This document shows, piece after piece, positions 1 to 21,560 of a DNA stretch of 64,000 nt. Location: assembly GCA_003508835.1 (NCBI GenBank), contig PUFA01000072.1, forward strand, positions 1,178,001 to 1,242,000, given 5' to 3'. Position 1 is the stretch's first letter. Each line of letters begins with the position of its first letter. Source of the DNA: Eonycteris spelaea. Lineage: Eukaryota; Chordata; Mammalia; Chiroptera; Pteropodidae. Made by a program: the position numbers and the translations under genes. The notes below the pieces were generated by a model, which worked only from the letters and a program-made list of their open reading frames with translations, was not told where the DNA came from and searched no databases.

Positions 1-9882
<9,882 letters not shown>

Positions 9883-10620
9883 CTTTGCATCCTGGGCTCA
9901 GAGGCCAGGAGGGCAGCGGGCGGCTGGGGCGGCTGTAGCGTGTGACCTCCCAGGCGTTGGGCAGCCGCCCCACCCTGGGTCTGCTGTCCGCTACTCACTT
10001 CCTGCCTGTCTAGGGGCCAGGCTGGGGAGCTGCGTGCGCAGGCCCTGCTGGGACTGGGAGACGTGACTGCAAGGCCGGAGCACCGCTGCTGCCGCTCGGG
10101 TGCTGGGTGCAAGAGCATCACCCCCACGCCTTGCACCACATTCTCCCCAGCAGGGGGTTGGCCGCCCTCAGGACTGATGGCCCACCAAGTAGATCCTCTT
10201 CAGGCCTGAGGACTCGGGGTCAATGTCCCAATGCCCTCCACCGCCTCGTGAGATTGTTTGGCTTCAGCCTACAAGGACAAAGAGAATCACAGCTGGCTAT
10301 GCCCACGTGGCCCTCTATCCAAAGCGAGACTCAGAAAGGAGTCAGATGTGACGTGTGCTGGTGGGTCCGGAGGGTGGGCTAAGATGAGGGCCTTGGGGGT
10401 TCAGCCTTACGCGGGCATGGCAGGTGGATTTCATCGTGAGGGCTGACTTGGGCTGGCTGCTACTGGCTGCCCGAAGATGCGGGCAGAAACCCTCAAGGTT
10501 GCAGCCAGATTCAGTGCAAACAGACAGCTGGGATTGATTAGCAATGTCTGCCGGGGCGTGAGAAAGAAGAATGTGGTGCATCTGCCCGTGTTTGCCATCC
10601 CTGGCCTGCTGGGAAGTGAA
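9883..10620 (-). promoter_or_regulatory. Candidate SCN4A promoter-proximal region
   Basis: Directly upstream of the SCN4A start codon. I see E-box hexamers CAGCTG at 10290-10295 and 10525-10530, and CACGTG at 10304-10309. Muscle genes, including SCN4A, are regulated through E-boxes in general, but no site here is shown to act. The transcription start is not identifiable by eye. Confidence 0.25.
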
Positions 10621-11436
10621 AGATGTGGGGGGTGCGGGGTGTCCTGTCCTCAGCTTTGGTGAAACATGACGTTGGGCTGGAAGAGGGAAGAAGGAAGGGC
10701 CCCAGGCCCTGCGGAGGGTCCCACCAGCTCTCTCCCATGGGACCTGTGGGATCTAGCCCATGGGCAGGCAGGAAGATGCAGGGCATGTGTTGGGGGGTCC
10801 GCAGAGTCTAAGAAGGAAGAGGAGGACACGTAGGAAAGGTCATGGGCGTAACGAGAAGGACAGTTTCAGTGGTGGGAACAGGGCTGGAGCTCCTAGGGAC
10901 TGTTTTTGGCTGGTGGTCCCTGTTTGACCTGGGTGGATAAGGGGGCACACAGCAGAAGCTTCAGAGACCTGTGAGTACTATGTGGGCTGTTTCCTGGGCC
11001 AGTCTCACAGCCTCTGCCCGGCCCTGCCCGGCCCTTCTGAGCCTGCTCCCTGGAAGGGAGGCGGGGCGGGGGGGTCAGCTACACATAGGCCCTGGGGAAT
11101 GACCCACGTTATCAGGCAGGCACAAGGCCTGCAGGGACAGACAGCTCGGAGCCACCCCTCCATCCCAAGGGGCTCAGATAGGTCCCCCCACCCCAGAGAC
11201 ACCCAGAGCTACGCCAGGGAGCAGTCCTCTCACAGAGGGCCCACACGGCACTTCCTCAGGCTTGGTCACCAGGTGGGGAGGGCGGCCCAGGGAGCGGCCA
11301 GAGCCATTGGGCAGAGCTGGCCACGCCCCGGCCTGGCTGCCCAGCTGCTCCCTACCATCACCCAAGGAGTCGTGTTTCCACGGGGATGACTCTGCTCATT
11401 CCTGCTGACCCCGACCCCAGCTGCTTACGGGCCCTA

Positions 11437-11537
11437 TCGTGTGTGCGTGCACGTGTATGTCTGTGTGTGTGCGCGTATGCGTGTGGGTGAGCGCACATGC
11501 GCACGCGCGCGCGCGCACACACACACACACACACACG
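11437..11537. repeat. Alternating purine-pyrimidine tract (GT)n-(CG)n-(CA)n
   Basis: About 100 bp of almost unbroken purine-pyrimidine alternation: TGTG/TGCG units, then CGCGCGCGCG, then about 12 CA units. Strong Z-DNA-forming composition. Confidence 0.9.
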
Positions 11538-12639
11538 GAGCCAGCCTGGAACCACTCCTCACGTGGACCCCGCAGTGGCGCCCTGCCACTTAGCACACAC
11601 TTGCCTGCCCTCATCCCCATCACCAGGCATGTCCACTTATGCCCACGCAGACGACGCTGATCTGCCAGATGACCCCCGAGGGACCCCATGGCTGCTGGGT
11701 GTCCTCCCAGTTCACAGGCCCTGCTTGGCAACGATCCTCCGGCTGACGCTGCCCACTCTCTCCTCCGCGGGAGCTCAGCTCGGACCTCAGACAACAGGAG
11801 GCAGACGGACTCTGGCCCCAGCACTCGAATCGACACTTACTGGAGTCACCAGAGGTCCCCGGTGGACAGACTCAGCGGTTCCTTCTCAGCTGGCCGCCCC
11901 CCTTGAACACCTCAAACTGCCACGTTCTTCTCACAAGAAGAACGTGGCCGCCCCTCTGGCCTCTCTGCTCTGCTCTGTGAGCTCCTCCATCCTGCTCCTG
12001 GAAGGCACTGCTCCTCCAGGGCCCGGGCTGCAGCCCTGGTTTCTCTGGCAGCACGTGCCTCTCCCCTGCGTCCTTCTCCTCCGTCACAGAACACAGCCAC
12101 TACCCACCTCCTTTCCGTGGTTTCTACAGCTCAGTCCCACCGGCTCCCACCTCCCCGGTGGCCCACCAAGTCCAGGCCCCCTTTCACAGCAGCTGCAGCC
12201 TGTGCAGCTCTGGGTCAACCGTAATTCATGCTCTGCGTGTGTGGTTGTCTGTTGGTGTCTGTCTCCAGACTCCTCGTGGGCTGGGGCTTGGAGTCACCCC
12301 TGAATCCAGTGCCTGGCGTGTTGGCACCAGACCCGCAGATGACACACCTGGCCTGACACCTCCTCCTGCTGTCCCCTGGCCGGCCTCAAGCAGACCCCTC
12401 GTCTTTCCCTTCAAAATTTACACATCACCTAAATTCCCCCCCTTCCACGCTCTCCACAAACCCTGAAGCCACTTGACATCTGGAAACGTCTTGTTACGAG
12501 AGGCGGGAAATGTTCTCTTCGGCTAGGCCATGTGAGGCACCGTTTCACCTGGTGGTACACCTGGTCAGTTCCCAAGCCCCGCCGATGCTTCCTCCCAGCA
12601 CCCAAACAGCTCTCCACCCTCCAGGTGGTTGCTGCCTCA

Positions 12640-13104
12640 TTACCCCTCACCTACTCTATTCAAAGACCTCCCACCTGCCTCCCTACCTCTCCCAGGCTCC
12701 CTTCCAACCCACCGTCCATGTTTCTAAAATCACAAATCTGGGCACGTTGCTCCCCTTCAGCGGCTTCCCTCTGCTTCGTAGCATGTCCACAAACCTTCAT
12801 GTGGCTCCCCAGGCCCTCCATCATCTGATCCCTACCTTCACACCCGCTCCCTCCCATTCTCTGGCCATGCTGCCTCCAGTTTTACAAATGGGCCAAGCTC
12901 TTTTCCACCCCCTCCGTGCCTTTGCTTACGTCTGTTCGCCTCCTAGAGCACCCTTCAATATTGTCTCCCCAGAGAGCTTTAATTTGTCCTTCCAGACTCA
13001 ACCTATACAAAACCACTGCCTCCAGGAAGCCCTCCTTTGTGCCAGCGATGTGTCTAATACTTAATAAAAGTTTATCAGATGAATGAAAGAATGAATGAAT
13101 GAGT
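12640..13104 (+). repeat. L2 LINE 3' end
   Basis: Sense L2 3' region. It reads CTCCCCAGGCCCTCCATCAT, CTGGCCATGCTGCCTCC, CCGTGCCTTTGCTTACG, CCAGGAAGCCCTCC and ends with GAATGAATGAATGAG, the usual order. Open frames here are relics or chance. Confidence 0.8.
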
Positions 13105-14779
13105 TAGAGGAACACCCCCTCCTAGCCCTTTTCTCCTTTAAGCACACTCTGAACCCATAGCATAACCAGAAACCGCATCTCCCCCATACTGCCTCTCCCG
13201 GCCCTCCCCTCCCCCTACCTCCTACCTCTTAGCTCAGCTCAAGTGCTGGACTTCTTCGTGCCTTCAGTCCTCTGACCCTGCACTTTCTCCGTCTCCATGG
13301 ACCCCTCTGACTTCACTTCCCTCCTCGCCCACCCCAGTTACAAGCAATCACAATCCTGCCCTCGAAAATACCCTTAACTCCGGCCTCCTCTCTCCTTCCA
13401 GCCACTCGCTTGGGGAAACCCCAGCTGGCCTGTCCCAGCTCCGCTGTCCTGAGTCAGCCCGTGAGCAGCTGGACGTTGCGGGAGCAAAGGCAGGACCGAG
13501 CCGGCTTCCTGTAAACGTCACGGTTAAACTCCAGTCTTGCCTCCGGCTCTGCCACGTAAGTGAGGATTTCTCTGGTGGCCTCATTTTTTCCCATTTTGGA
13601 GAACAACTATTTCATGCCTTCTCTTCTTTCCTCAAATCTGCCACACTCTCCCCCACGACGCTACCAGCTGGTGACTTGGCCTTCAGTCTTCATAGAGAAA
13701 ACAGGCGCCATCACACACTGTCAAATCCACGGAACTATCTCCCCTGTCCCCGCCCCTCCTTCCTCCATCCTGTGGAAGAGGAACAGAATCGCCAAAGGCC
13801 AGGCCTCCCGCTTGGGCTCAGGCCCCCGCCGCTCTTGGCTTCCCAAGGACTTTACTCTCTAGCTGTCTTCTTCTGACCACCATCAACTTCTCCCCTCTTC
13901 AAAATTATGGCAGCGGTGACAGAAACTACCCTCCTGGCCTCACACCTCCCTTCATCCATTGCCCTATTTTTTTTTCTTTTTTTGGTTCCTTCACAACCCA
14001 ACTTCTTGGAGAGTGTCTACACCAGCTGTTTTCACTGCCTTACCTGTCGTTTGCTCTGCAGCCCATTCCAACCTGGCTTCCATTCCGCCAACTCAACTCA
14101 AATGGCTTCTGTCGAGTCACTTAGCACCCTCCCTGCTGCCAAGACGGCTGAACACATTTCCGTCTTCACCTCCCTCAGCCTCCCAGAAGCATTCAACCCA
14201 GTTGGCTGGGGCCCCCTTCAGGAAACGCCTTATTCTCTCGGGCTCCGAGAGAACATACCCTGGGCTCCCTCCTGTCTCGTGAGCCGCTCCTTCTCAATCT
14301 CCTTTGCTCGTCCTTCGGTCTCTCCCTGATCTCTCCAGTTTCTAAGGCCTCAGGCTGGGTCTAGATGGCATCATTCCCGTGACCGTAAATAGTGTTACAA
14401 AAATACAATGAACTTCGCCTTTGAACTTGAGACTGGTGTATTCGACGGGGTACTGGACCACGCCGCGGGGGTAGCTGACAGGCAACCCAACCGATAGTGT
14501 CGGGCATGACACACTTATGCTCTTCCACTGTTCACGCACAGTCTTCCTCCGCCCAGGAAACGGCACCGCCATCCATCTTGCTCAAGGCAAAACCTGGGTT
14601 GTCTCTTTGAATTCCTTACCTTCTACATCCTGCTACCCAAGTTTCTGTTAACACCATCTCTAGAATATCCCTAACCTCACCTTTTCCCCTTGGTCCATAT
14701 CACAATAATCTCTTTCTACTGACCGCTTTTGGCCTGCTCCCTCCAAACCAGTCTCCTAAAGAAGCCCAATGATTTTTTA

Positions 14780-15400
14780 ACTCATTTCCCATTCAGAAAA
14801 AAAAAAAAAAAAAAAGGTGCAGCTTGCTGCCAGTGTTAATTCAGCTTTACGTAAACATGCTCTTTGAGGCTGAAGCAAATCTGACTGGTTTTCAATGTGA
14901 AAATAAAATATAAAAACTGTTCTTGGAGTTATTTCTAAACAGAACTTGTCTCTAATCGTAATGTAACTGAAATGTGTATATACATAAATCGAATTCCTCA
15001 AATGAACTTTCAGCTAACAACTGTTCGAGAACGATGTTAATATCACGTGTAGGAAGGAATGCTACGTTTTCTGATTTTTGACATTTTCAGTGATCGAGAA
15101 CTATTTATTTTGTAGATGGAAATACCACTAAAAAACAGAATGCTATTAATAGAACGATGTCATTTGTTTCCAAAGACTGTGGATATACTAGCGCAACGTG
15201 AAAATAATAATAAAAGCGAGATCTTTCCTGGCAAACTTTGGGGGCAGAGTTCGGACGGTGATCCGTGAGTTATCTCGGGGTAAACGCTGCAGCCAGACAC
15301 CACCAGGGAGCATTCTCGGGCCAAAAGGGAAATGGGTGAAAAATAAGAAACTAATCATGTTTCTCCTGCTTACGTTTCCCCAGTAACTTCTCGTCATGCT
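14780..15400. other. AT-rich block of unknown identity between L2 pieces
   Basis: Opens with a run of about 21 A at 14,796, then 600 bp at clearly lower GC than both flanks, with no coding frame. It interrupts L2-like sequence, which suggests an insertion, but I recognise neither family nor target duplication. It could also be conserved non-coding DNA. Confidence 0.45.
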
Positions 15401-15419
15401 CAGAAGAAAAACTAAACCC

Positions 15420-15880
15420 TGAAGGGCTCTGGCGATCCAGCCCTCATCTACCTCTCCGCCTTCGCTCCTCATCTCTCTCCCTGCTTACTCTGTGGCAGTC
15501 CCCCGGTCCTCCTTCCAGCTCCCTGACCACTGGGATCGAACCTGCCTTTGGGGTTTGCTCTCCCTGAAGCTCTTGTCCCCTTCCTCTTCACATGACTGTC
15601 CCTTCTCGCCCCAGTCTACGCGCAAAGGTTTCTCCTCCAAGAGGGTTTCTCCTCCATTCTCTATCACAGTCCCCTGTGTTTTCCTTGGCATCATTTATCG
15701 TAATTGGTAATTACTTGTTCATTTGACTGATTTCTTTGTATCTCCTCCACTGGATTGAAATGCCAAGAGGACAGGAACTATGTCTGTCTAAGTCGGCAAG
15801 GTCAATCCCAGCACTGGGCACACAGTAGGCACTCAATATATGTTTGCTGAAAGAATGAATGGATGAGGACTTGTATACAG
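15420..15880 (+). repeat. L2 LINE 3' end
   Basis: Sense L2 3' end with CCAGCCCTCATCTACCTCTC, GAAATGCCAAGAGGACAGGA, ATCCCAGCACTGGGCACACA and GTAGGCACTCAATATATG, then GAATGAATGGATGAG. A weaker L2-like piece at 14,590-14,790 may be the upstream part of the same element. Confidence 0.8.
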
Positions 15881-15917
15881 ACCTTTCTAGAGATAAAAGG
15901 GATTCTGATGTATTTCG

Positions 15918-15940
15918 TCCATCCATCCATCCATCCATCC
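15918..15940. repeat. (ATCC)n microsatellite
   Basis: Five to six ATCC units following the L2 copy. Confidence 0.85.
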
Positions 15941-17529
15941 TGCTCAGAAGCCAGAAGCTGAGCTAGCCCTGAGCAGGACACAGAGCGTACCAGTTGGGCA
16001 GCCTACATTCTAAAGCTGATTGTTGGGGAGAAGGTGGACATGGGCATGTGTAACTATGCATGAGGAGAAAGCGATGCCTGCCTTAAAGAAAGGAGGTGAC
16101 CGCTATGGGAGTTCAGGTGGGTGAGTGGTTGGTTACTTCTAGGTCAGGCAAGAAAAGATGTGGCTTTTCAGTTGGGCCCCTGAGGTGAGGTGTTATGAAC
16201 ACAGGGAAATGGAGCAGTGGGACCCTCCGAGGAGAGCAAACAGCCAGTGCAAAGGCAGAGGGAAGATGTAGGGCTATACTTGTGACAGACTTTGTGGGGC
16301 ACAGGATCTGTTCAAGAATTTGGGGGAGGCCGGTTGGGCACCTGGGCCAGGGCCTTGACTGGCATGCCTAGATGAAGTCTGGACTTCATCCTGCAGCCGT
16401 GGAGAGCCTCTGACAGGGGTGGTGGGTCAGGGCGGCCAGCGTGGATGCGCCAAAAGGCTATGTGTTGTTTTCAGTGGGTACCAGGGGAGGCATGAAAGGG
16501 CACCTGGGAAGAACGCACGATTACTTCCTGGTGGACAAGCACCACGGCCCCATGTCATGGGCTGCGTGTCACACCAGCGGATCTCTTCATGGCTTCTCCA
16601 GCCACAGCCTGGAGTAAAGGGGGCCAACGTGACAGCTCAAACCCTCCTTCTACCAGCCAGAGACCAGACTTTGGCCTTGGCCCTGTTCCTAAGATGTGGG
16701 TGGGTGGGTGGGTGAGTGGATGGGGATCCAAGCAGCTTCTTCCCACCGAATTCAAGAATGGTGGAGTTGCAAGAACCCGAGAGATCAAAGAGCCCAACTC
16801 CCTTATTTTACAAATGGGGAAACTGAGGCCCAGAAAGGAACAGCAACTCTCCCCAGATCACACACCTATGCATTTGACAAACGTTCCCTGAGCATCTGCT
16901 CCGTGCTGGGAGCGGCAAACTCCTGTCCTCACTGAGCTTGCATTCCCGAGGGAAGAGGCAGATAATAAACAGGGAAGCAAATAAGATAATTTTAGAGAGT
17001 GATAAATGAGAGGCCGAGCCAAACCTAAAACCCGGCTCCCCGGGCGCCAGAGCCGGAGCTCGTTTAGTACGTGAGAACCCCCATCGGAACCTCTGTCGAA
17101 ACGGAAGTTTGGGCGGAAGTGGCGAATGGAGTCAGGCCATCTTGGGGCCTGGAGGTGGCCAGCAGGCAGGGATGGGTGGGAGAGGAAGGGTCGGGAGTCA
17201 GGGAGCCAGGTGGGGCCAGCTGTCCGCAGGCAGGGAGCCAAGGGTGAGGACGCTGGAGGGCGAGGTGGCTCTGCTCTGGAGCGAGTCCAGCCTAGTCTTT
17301 GTGGGGCTGCCAGATCGAAACACCCAATTCCAGATATAGTCTGACCACAGAGAGAGGCCTTTTCTCCCCGGCCTGGACACCCTTTGTATTCGTTCATCCC
17401 AAGATGGAATTTGCTTCTTCGGCAGCCCACACAGGAGGTTGAATTTGCCCGTCATTCCTGGAGCTTTGCCTCACAAGCTGTGGTCATATGAAATCTCCCC
17501 CATACTATACATCATGCCATTAATTTTTC

Positions 17530-18075
17530 TCTTTCAAGTTCCAGTGGACCTCAACAAAATGACACACTACGACTAAGTGAGTTTTATCCCAAGTATGCAA
17601 GGTAGGTTCAATTAGAACATCAGTTAATGTAATTCATCGTATTAATAGGTTAAAGAAGAAAAACCACATGATCATATCAATAGATGCAGAAAAAGTGTTT
17701 GACAAAATTCAACACTCATTCATGATGGGAAAAAAAAAAAAACAACTCAGCAAACTAGGAATAGAGAAGAACTTCCTCAACCTGATAAAGAACATTTACG
17801 AAAAACCTACAGCTAACAGTTCTAACTGGTGAGAAACCAGAAACTTTGCACTAAGATCAGGATCAAGCCAAGGACGTCCCTGTCGCCACGCCTTTAAACA
17901 CTGCGCTGGACGTTCTAGATAATGCAATAAGACAAGAAAAGGAAATAGAAGGCGCACTGATTGAGAAGGTTTGCAGATGACACGATTTCTTACAGACAAA
18001 ATCTGAAAGAATTGACCAAAAAAACCTCCTGGAACAAATAATGGTTATCGCAAGGTTTTAGGACGCAAGATAAAC
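17530..18075 (+). mobile_element. L1 ORF2 fragment
   Basis: Sense L1 reverse-transcriptase region. It contains CACATGATCATATCAATAGA, TGCAGAAAAAGTGTTTGACA, AACTTCCTCAACCTGATAAA and CGAAAAACCTACAGCTAACA. Frames are broken by stops and indels; old and inactive. Confidence 0.85.
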
Positions 18076-19784
18076 CCAGGTGTAAGATGTTACACCTCCC
18101 TCTGCTTAAATCCCCCTCGTTCACTGCACCTCTTTACCTCCAGTCATCTGTGATAGCCTGTTGGATCTTGATTTTCTCTCAAGGCCATCTCTTACAGCTG
18201 GGTGTCTGTGATCTTGATTGTCCCAAAGTATTGGCCAAACAAGGCTCAGGACAGGCACCACTACCCTCTCCCTCCTGCCACCATATACTTCTAGAATATT
18301 CTATCCTAGAATACCTACACTTTCAAGGAGGGTCCTGAAACCCACCTAGCCACACCGCATCAGCCTGATATCTCCTAAGAGACCTCAGCCATGCTCTCCC
18401 AGCCTAGGATGTAAAGCTGCAATGAGAAACTCCCCCAGAAGGCGGAGAATGGATGTGACCTGCCCCTCACAGCCGCCTCGTTCACTCTAGGGCACATCCC
18501 CAAGGACGAAGAGATGGTGGGTAGCTTGCTGGCCTTGCTCAGCCCCAGTCATCATGCCTCCTGCCAAGCAAGGACGCTCTTTATCTCCAGCAAAGCCTGG
18601 TCACCCACCAAAGTCTGGCTGTTTTGTTTCTCTGTGGATTGGGAACAATTACCCAGGGCTGCATGCCCTCCTCAGGCTTCACCTGCAGAGAGGCCTCACA
18701 CTCAGAACTTTCTGGGAGAGTGAAATAGCTCCAGACTTTTCCTGTCCTGGCCAAAGAGAGCACTGGCACCCAGGTGGCCTACTTCCCAAATTCCTGCATT
18801 CCTGCTGTGGCCCAACTTCGAGAATGCAAAACGGATCCCCATGTCCCCCTAGTTGTAGGTCTGAAGTCACAGCTTCTTCTCAGCTGTGGAAGGCTGGGGA
18901 TGGGAATGGGAGTAGCTGTTTGGTTTCTCTGCCAGCCCGTAGGGCCTTGGCCTTGGCAGGCCAGGGGCCTGGAGGAAGTCACCTGGGTGGCCCTCCCCTT
19001 CTGGTCTAACACTCTCTGCAGAAGTCTTGGAGGGGGCCTGGAGCCTAATACAGAAACCTCCGGACACTCAGGAGCCCCAAGAGTTCCGGAAACAGTCAGG
19101 GTCCCTTGGGGTGCTCCTGGATGAGGGGTGGGCTGATGCTGATTGCATTTTCAATGTGGGCTCACGGGCTCACAAGCTCCGCCTTTGGAGGCACCTAATT
19201 CAACGAGCCTGATGATTTGGCTTCCCTAAGGGGTAAGAATGAAAGTGGTGGCCACGTTTATTTTGCACTTACTGTATGCCAAGTTTGGCTTCCTGTTTTG
19301 GCTATGTTGCAGCTCCTCCCACCACAATCATCTCTATCTGCTGCCAGCTCCCAAAGGCTCTCTGAGAACAGTGGTTAGGTTTTCCCCAACTTGCTTTCTC
19401 TTCCCAAATCTGACCCTTTCCCTCCACCCATAGAGCTTCTGACTGATTAGGGGGCCGATGAAATAAAAACCCACAAAGGGCCATGTTTGGGTTGTGAGTT
19501 GTGCCCCTTCCCCCAACCCATCCCAGACCATCTGTTGGCCACAGAAGACTCTTCTCCCCAGAAGCAAAGGCCAGAGAGTGGGTTTCTCCTTCCAGGGTTG
19601 AGACAACGCAGAGGAATTGATCTCATCTCAAGATGTAGAATTCCAGGCCTCAGTCAGCTTGAGAAAGAGTCTATTTTGGGTAGACATCTGGCCCCAAATC
19701 TCAGCACAGTCGCCCGTCATGCTGACATGTGCGGGCCCACAAGGCGGAGGCTTAAGAAATACTATTGAATGAAAAGCAGTGACG

Positions 19785-19925
19785 GATACGCTCACGTGGT
19801 GCTTACTGTGTGCCAGGCAGGGTTCCAAGTGTGTTGCATTTGTCATCCCAGCCAGCAAGTGGCAGAGCCAGGATTCGAACACCGCTCTCTCTGATGCCAA
19901 ATCCTCAGTCCTGCTACTATAAGCG
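19785..19925 (-). repeat. MIR SINE, internally deleted
   Basis: TACTGTGTGCCAGGCAGG and, after a gap, AGCAAGTGGCAGAGCCAGGA TTCGAACACC. These are the two ends of antisense MIR with the middle missing. Confidence 0.6.
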
Positions 19926-20289
19926 CCACCCCCTTCCAGCCCTTTGAAGAGCGAGGCTGAGCATGGCCATCCTCTCCCCGCACAGGGCACACGCAGGGGA
20001 GGTCCCATGCGGGTTGTCCCCGGAGCTGGTCTGACCCTCACCTCTTCAAATGGCAGATCAGAATCCTTGGGCCAAGCTCCTGAAAGGCATGGGCTGGGGT
20101 GGGAGTCTGGCAGGCCCTGGCGGGACCAGACTCAGGCCTCCTGGAGCTTTGCGTTGGGAGCTGAGCGTCATGGAGACTACAGATCAATAGCTTGATAAAC
20201 AGCCTTCTTTGAAGTTTTTTTTATTTGCACCCATCGACCTTCAGATACCCCCCAACTCTCTCTGCAGCCCACTCGTATACACGTGCGTG

Positions 20290-20304
20290 CACATACACAC
20301 AAAC

Positions 20305-20336
<32 letters not shown>
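20290..20336. repeat. (CA)n microsatellite
   Basis: CA repeat of over 20 units with few interruptions. Confidence 0.9.
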
Positions 20337-21359
20337 TCCTTGCTTCTATGAGTCATTTCCCAGCTGCTCCTAAGGGTGGGGAGGTTGGTTAGTTCCACCC
20401 AGACCTGGGGTTTCCTGCTCTCTGCGGGCTCAGCAATTTCTAAGGAGCCACCAAGCACGTGGCCTTGGCTCCATGGATGTCCCCCCTAAACTTGTGTGTG
20501 CACATCCTGTTCTACATACAGGTCTAGGTGCACCTCACCTGCCCTTGGGCCAACCCCCCCCGCCCCCCATGCCAGATCCTGCCTGCATCTACCCGGCAGA
20601 TACACTCTCCGCCCCGCACCCTCGTCCCTCCAGACCGCAGATGACAGGACTTTCTCCTGCCTTGGGTCCACCAAGAGGCCAACAAGAAGGCTATGAAAAA
20701 CAGCCTGGAGAATTTAGGGCCAACGTGGCTCCCCACTCCATCGGCTCCTAACCATTTGGGTAGGGTGGGCTTTGAGCTCATGCCCCACGCCCCGGGAGTT
20801 GGGGTCTTGGTCATCAGCCCAAGGACAAGCAGCCTTCTATCTGCCTGCGGAACCCAAGTCTACGACCTTGAACCCTAAGAACAGCCAACGTCCTGCCCTT
20901 CAGCCAGCCTGGCCCTGCCACTCACTTGGAGGACTTTGCTTGGTCCCAGAAACTGCTCCAGGGATGTTTACTCACCAGCTACCCTGGTAAAAAGATCCTT
21001 CTCCAAAATCGGGAACTTATAAGCCTCAGAAAAGACAAGAGTCGCTGGCAGATCTTATTAAAATGTGAGCTAGGGTGTCTGTTTCGCAGCCCTTATGCTG
21101 ACGTTTGCAGAATGCAGACCCTCATGGAAGGGGTCCTGGTGTCTGTTCTATAAAAGGACCTCATCACCTGAGGGAGATCAACAGGGAAACAAAGACACCT
21201 GCTCCCAGCTCCGGAGGGGTCCCAGAGCTGGAAAGGGCTTCCTGCTTCCTGCCGGCAGCCCCCCTCCTTGCGGCTCCTTCCTATTCTCTTACTCCCACTC
21301 CCCAACCAGGAGGCATTGATTTCAGAGTCACAGCCGGGTACCAGCCACAGTAATTAACT

Positions 21360-21560
21360 ACTTGGCTCACACCTGTGTAAAGCTGACTGCTGGCCAAGCA
21401 CTGTTCTGGGCACCTCGCACATTAGAGCTCATTTAATCCTCACCAGGATCCTATTGTTATCATTCCACTTGACAGATAAGAAACTGAGGAACAGAAAAGG
21501 TAAGCGGACTCACCGGAGGTTATCTACATGGTAAACCAGGGCCGGAAGCCTGGCCCTCAG
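21360..21560 (-). repeat. MIR SINE
   Basis: AAGCACTGTTCTGGGCACC, GAGCTCATTTAATCCTCACC, GACAGATAAGAAACTGAGGA and a degraded tail. Near full-length antisense MIR. Confidence 0.75.

Noticed and set aside
11497..12303. Plus-strand open frame of 268 codons
   Set aside because: It begins in a CA repeat, has low-complexity composition, no domain or homology I recognise, and sits in an intergenic GC-rich tract.
12510..13064. 184-codon plus-strand frame
   Set aside because: Lies largely inside the L2 3' end, which is non-coding there.
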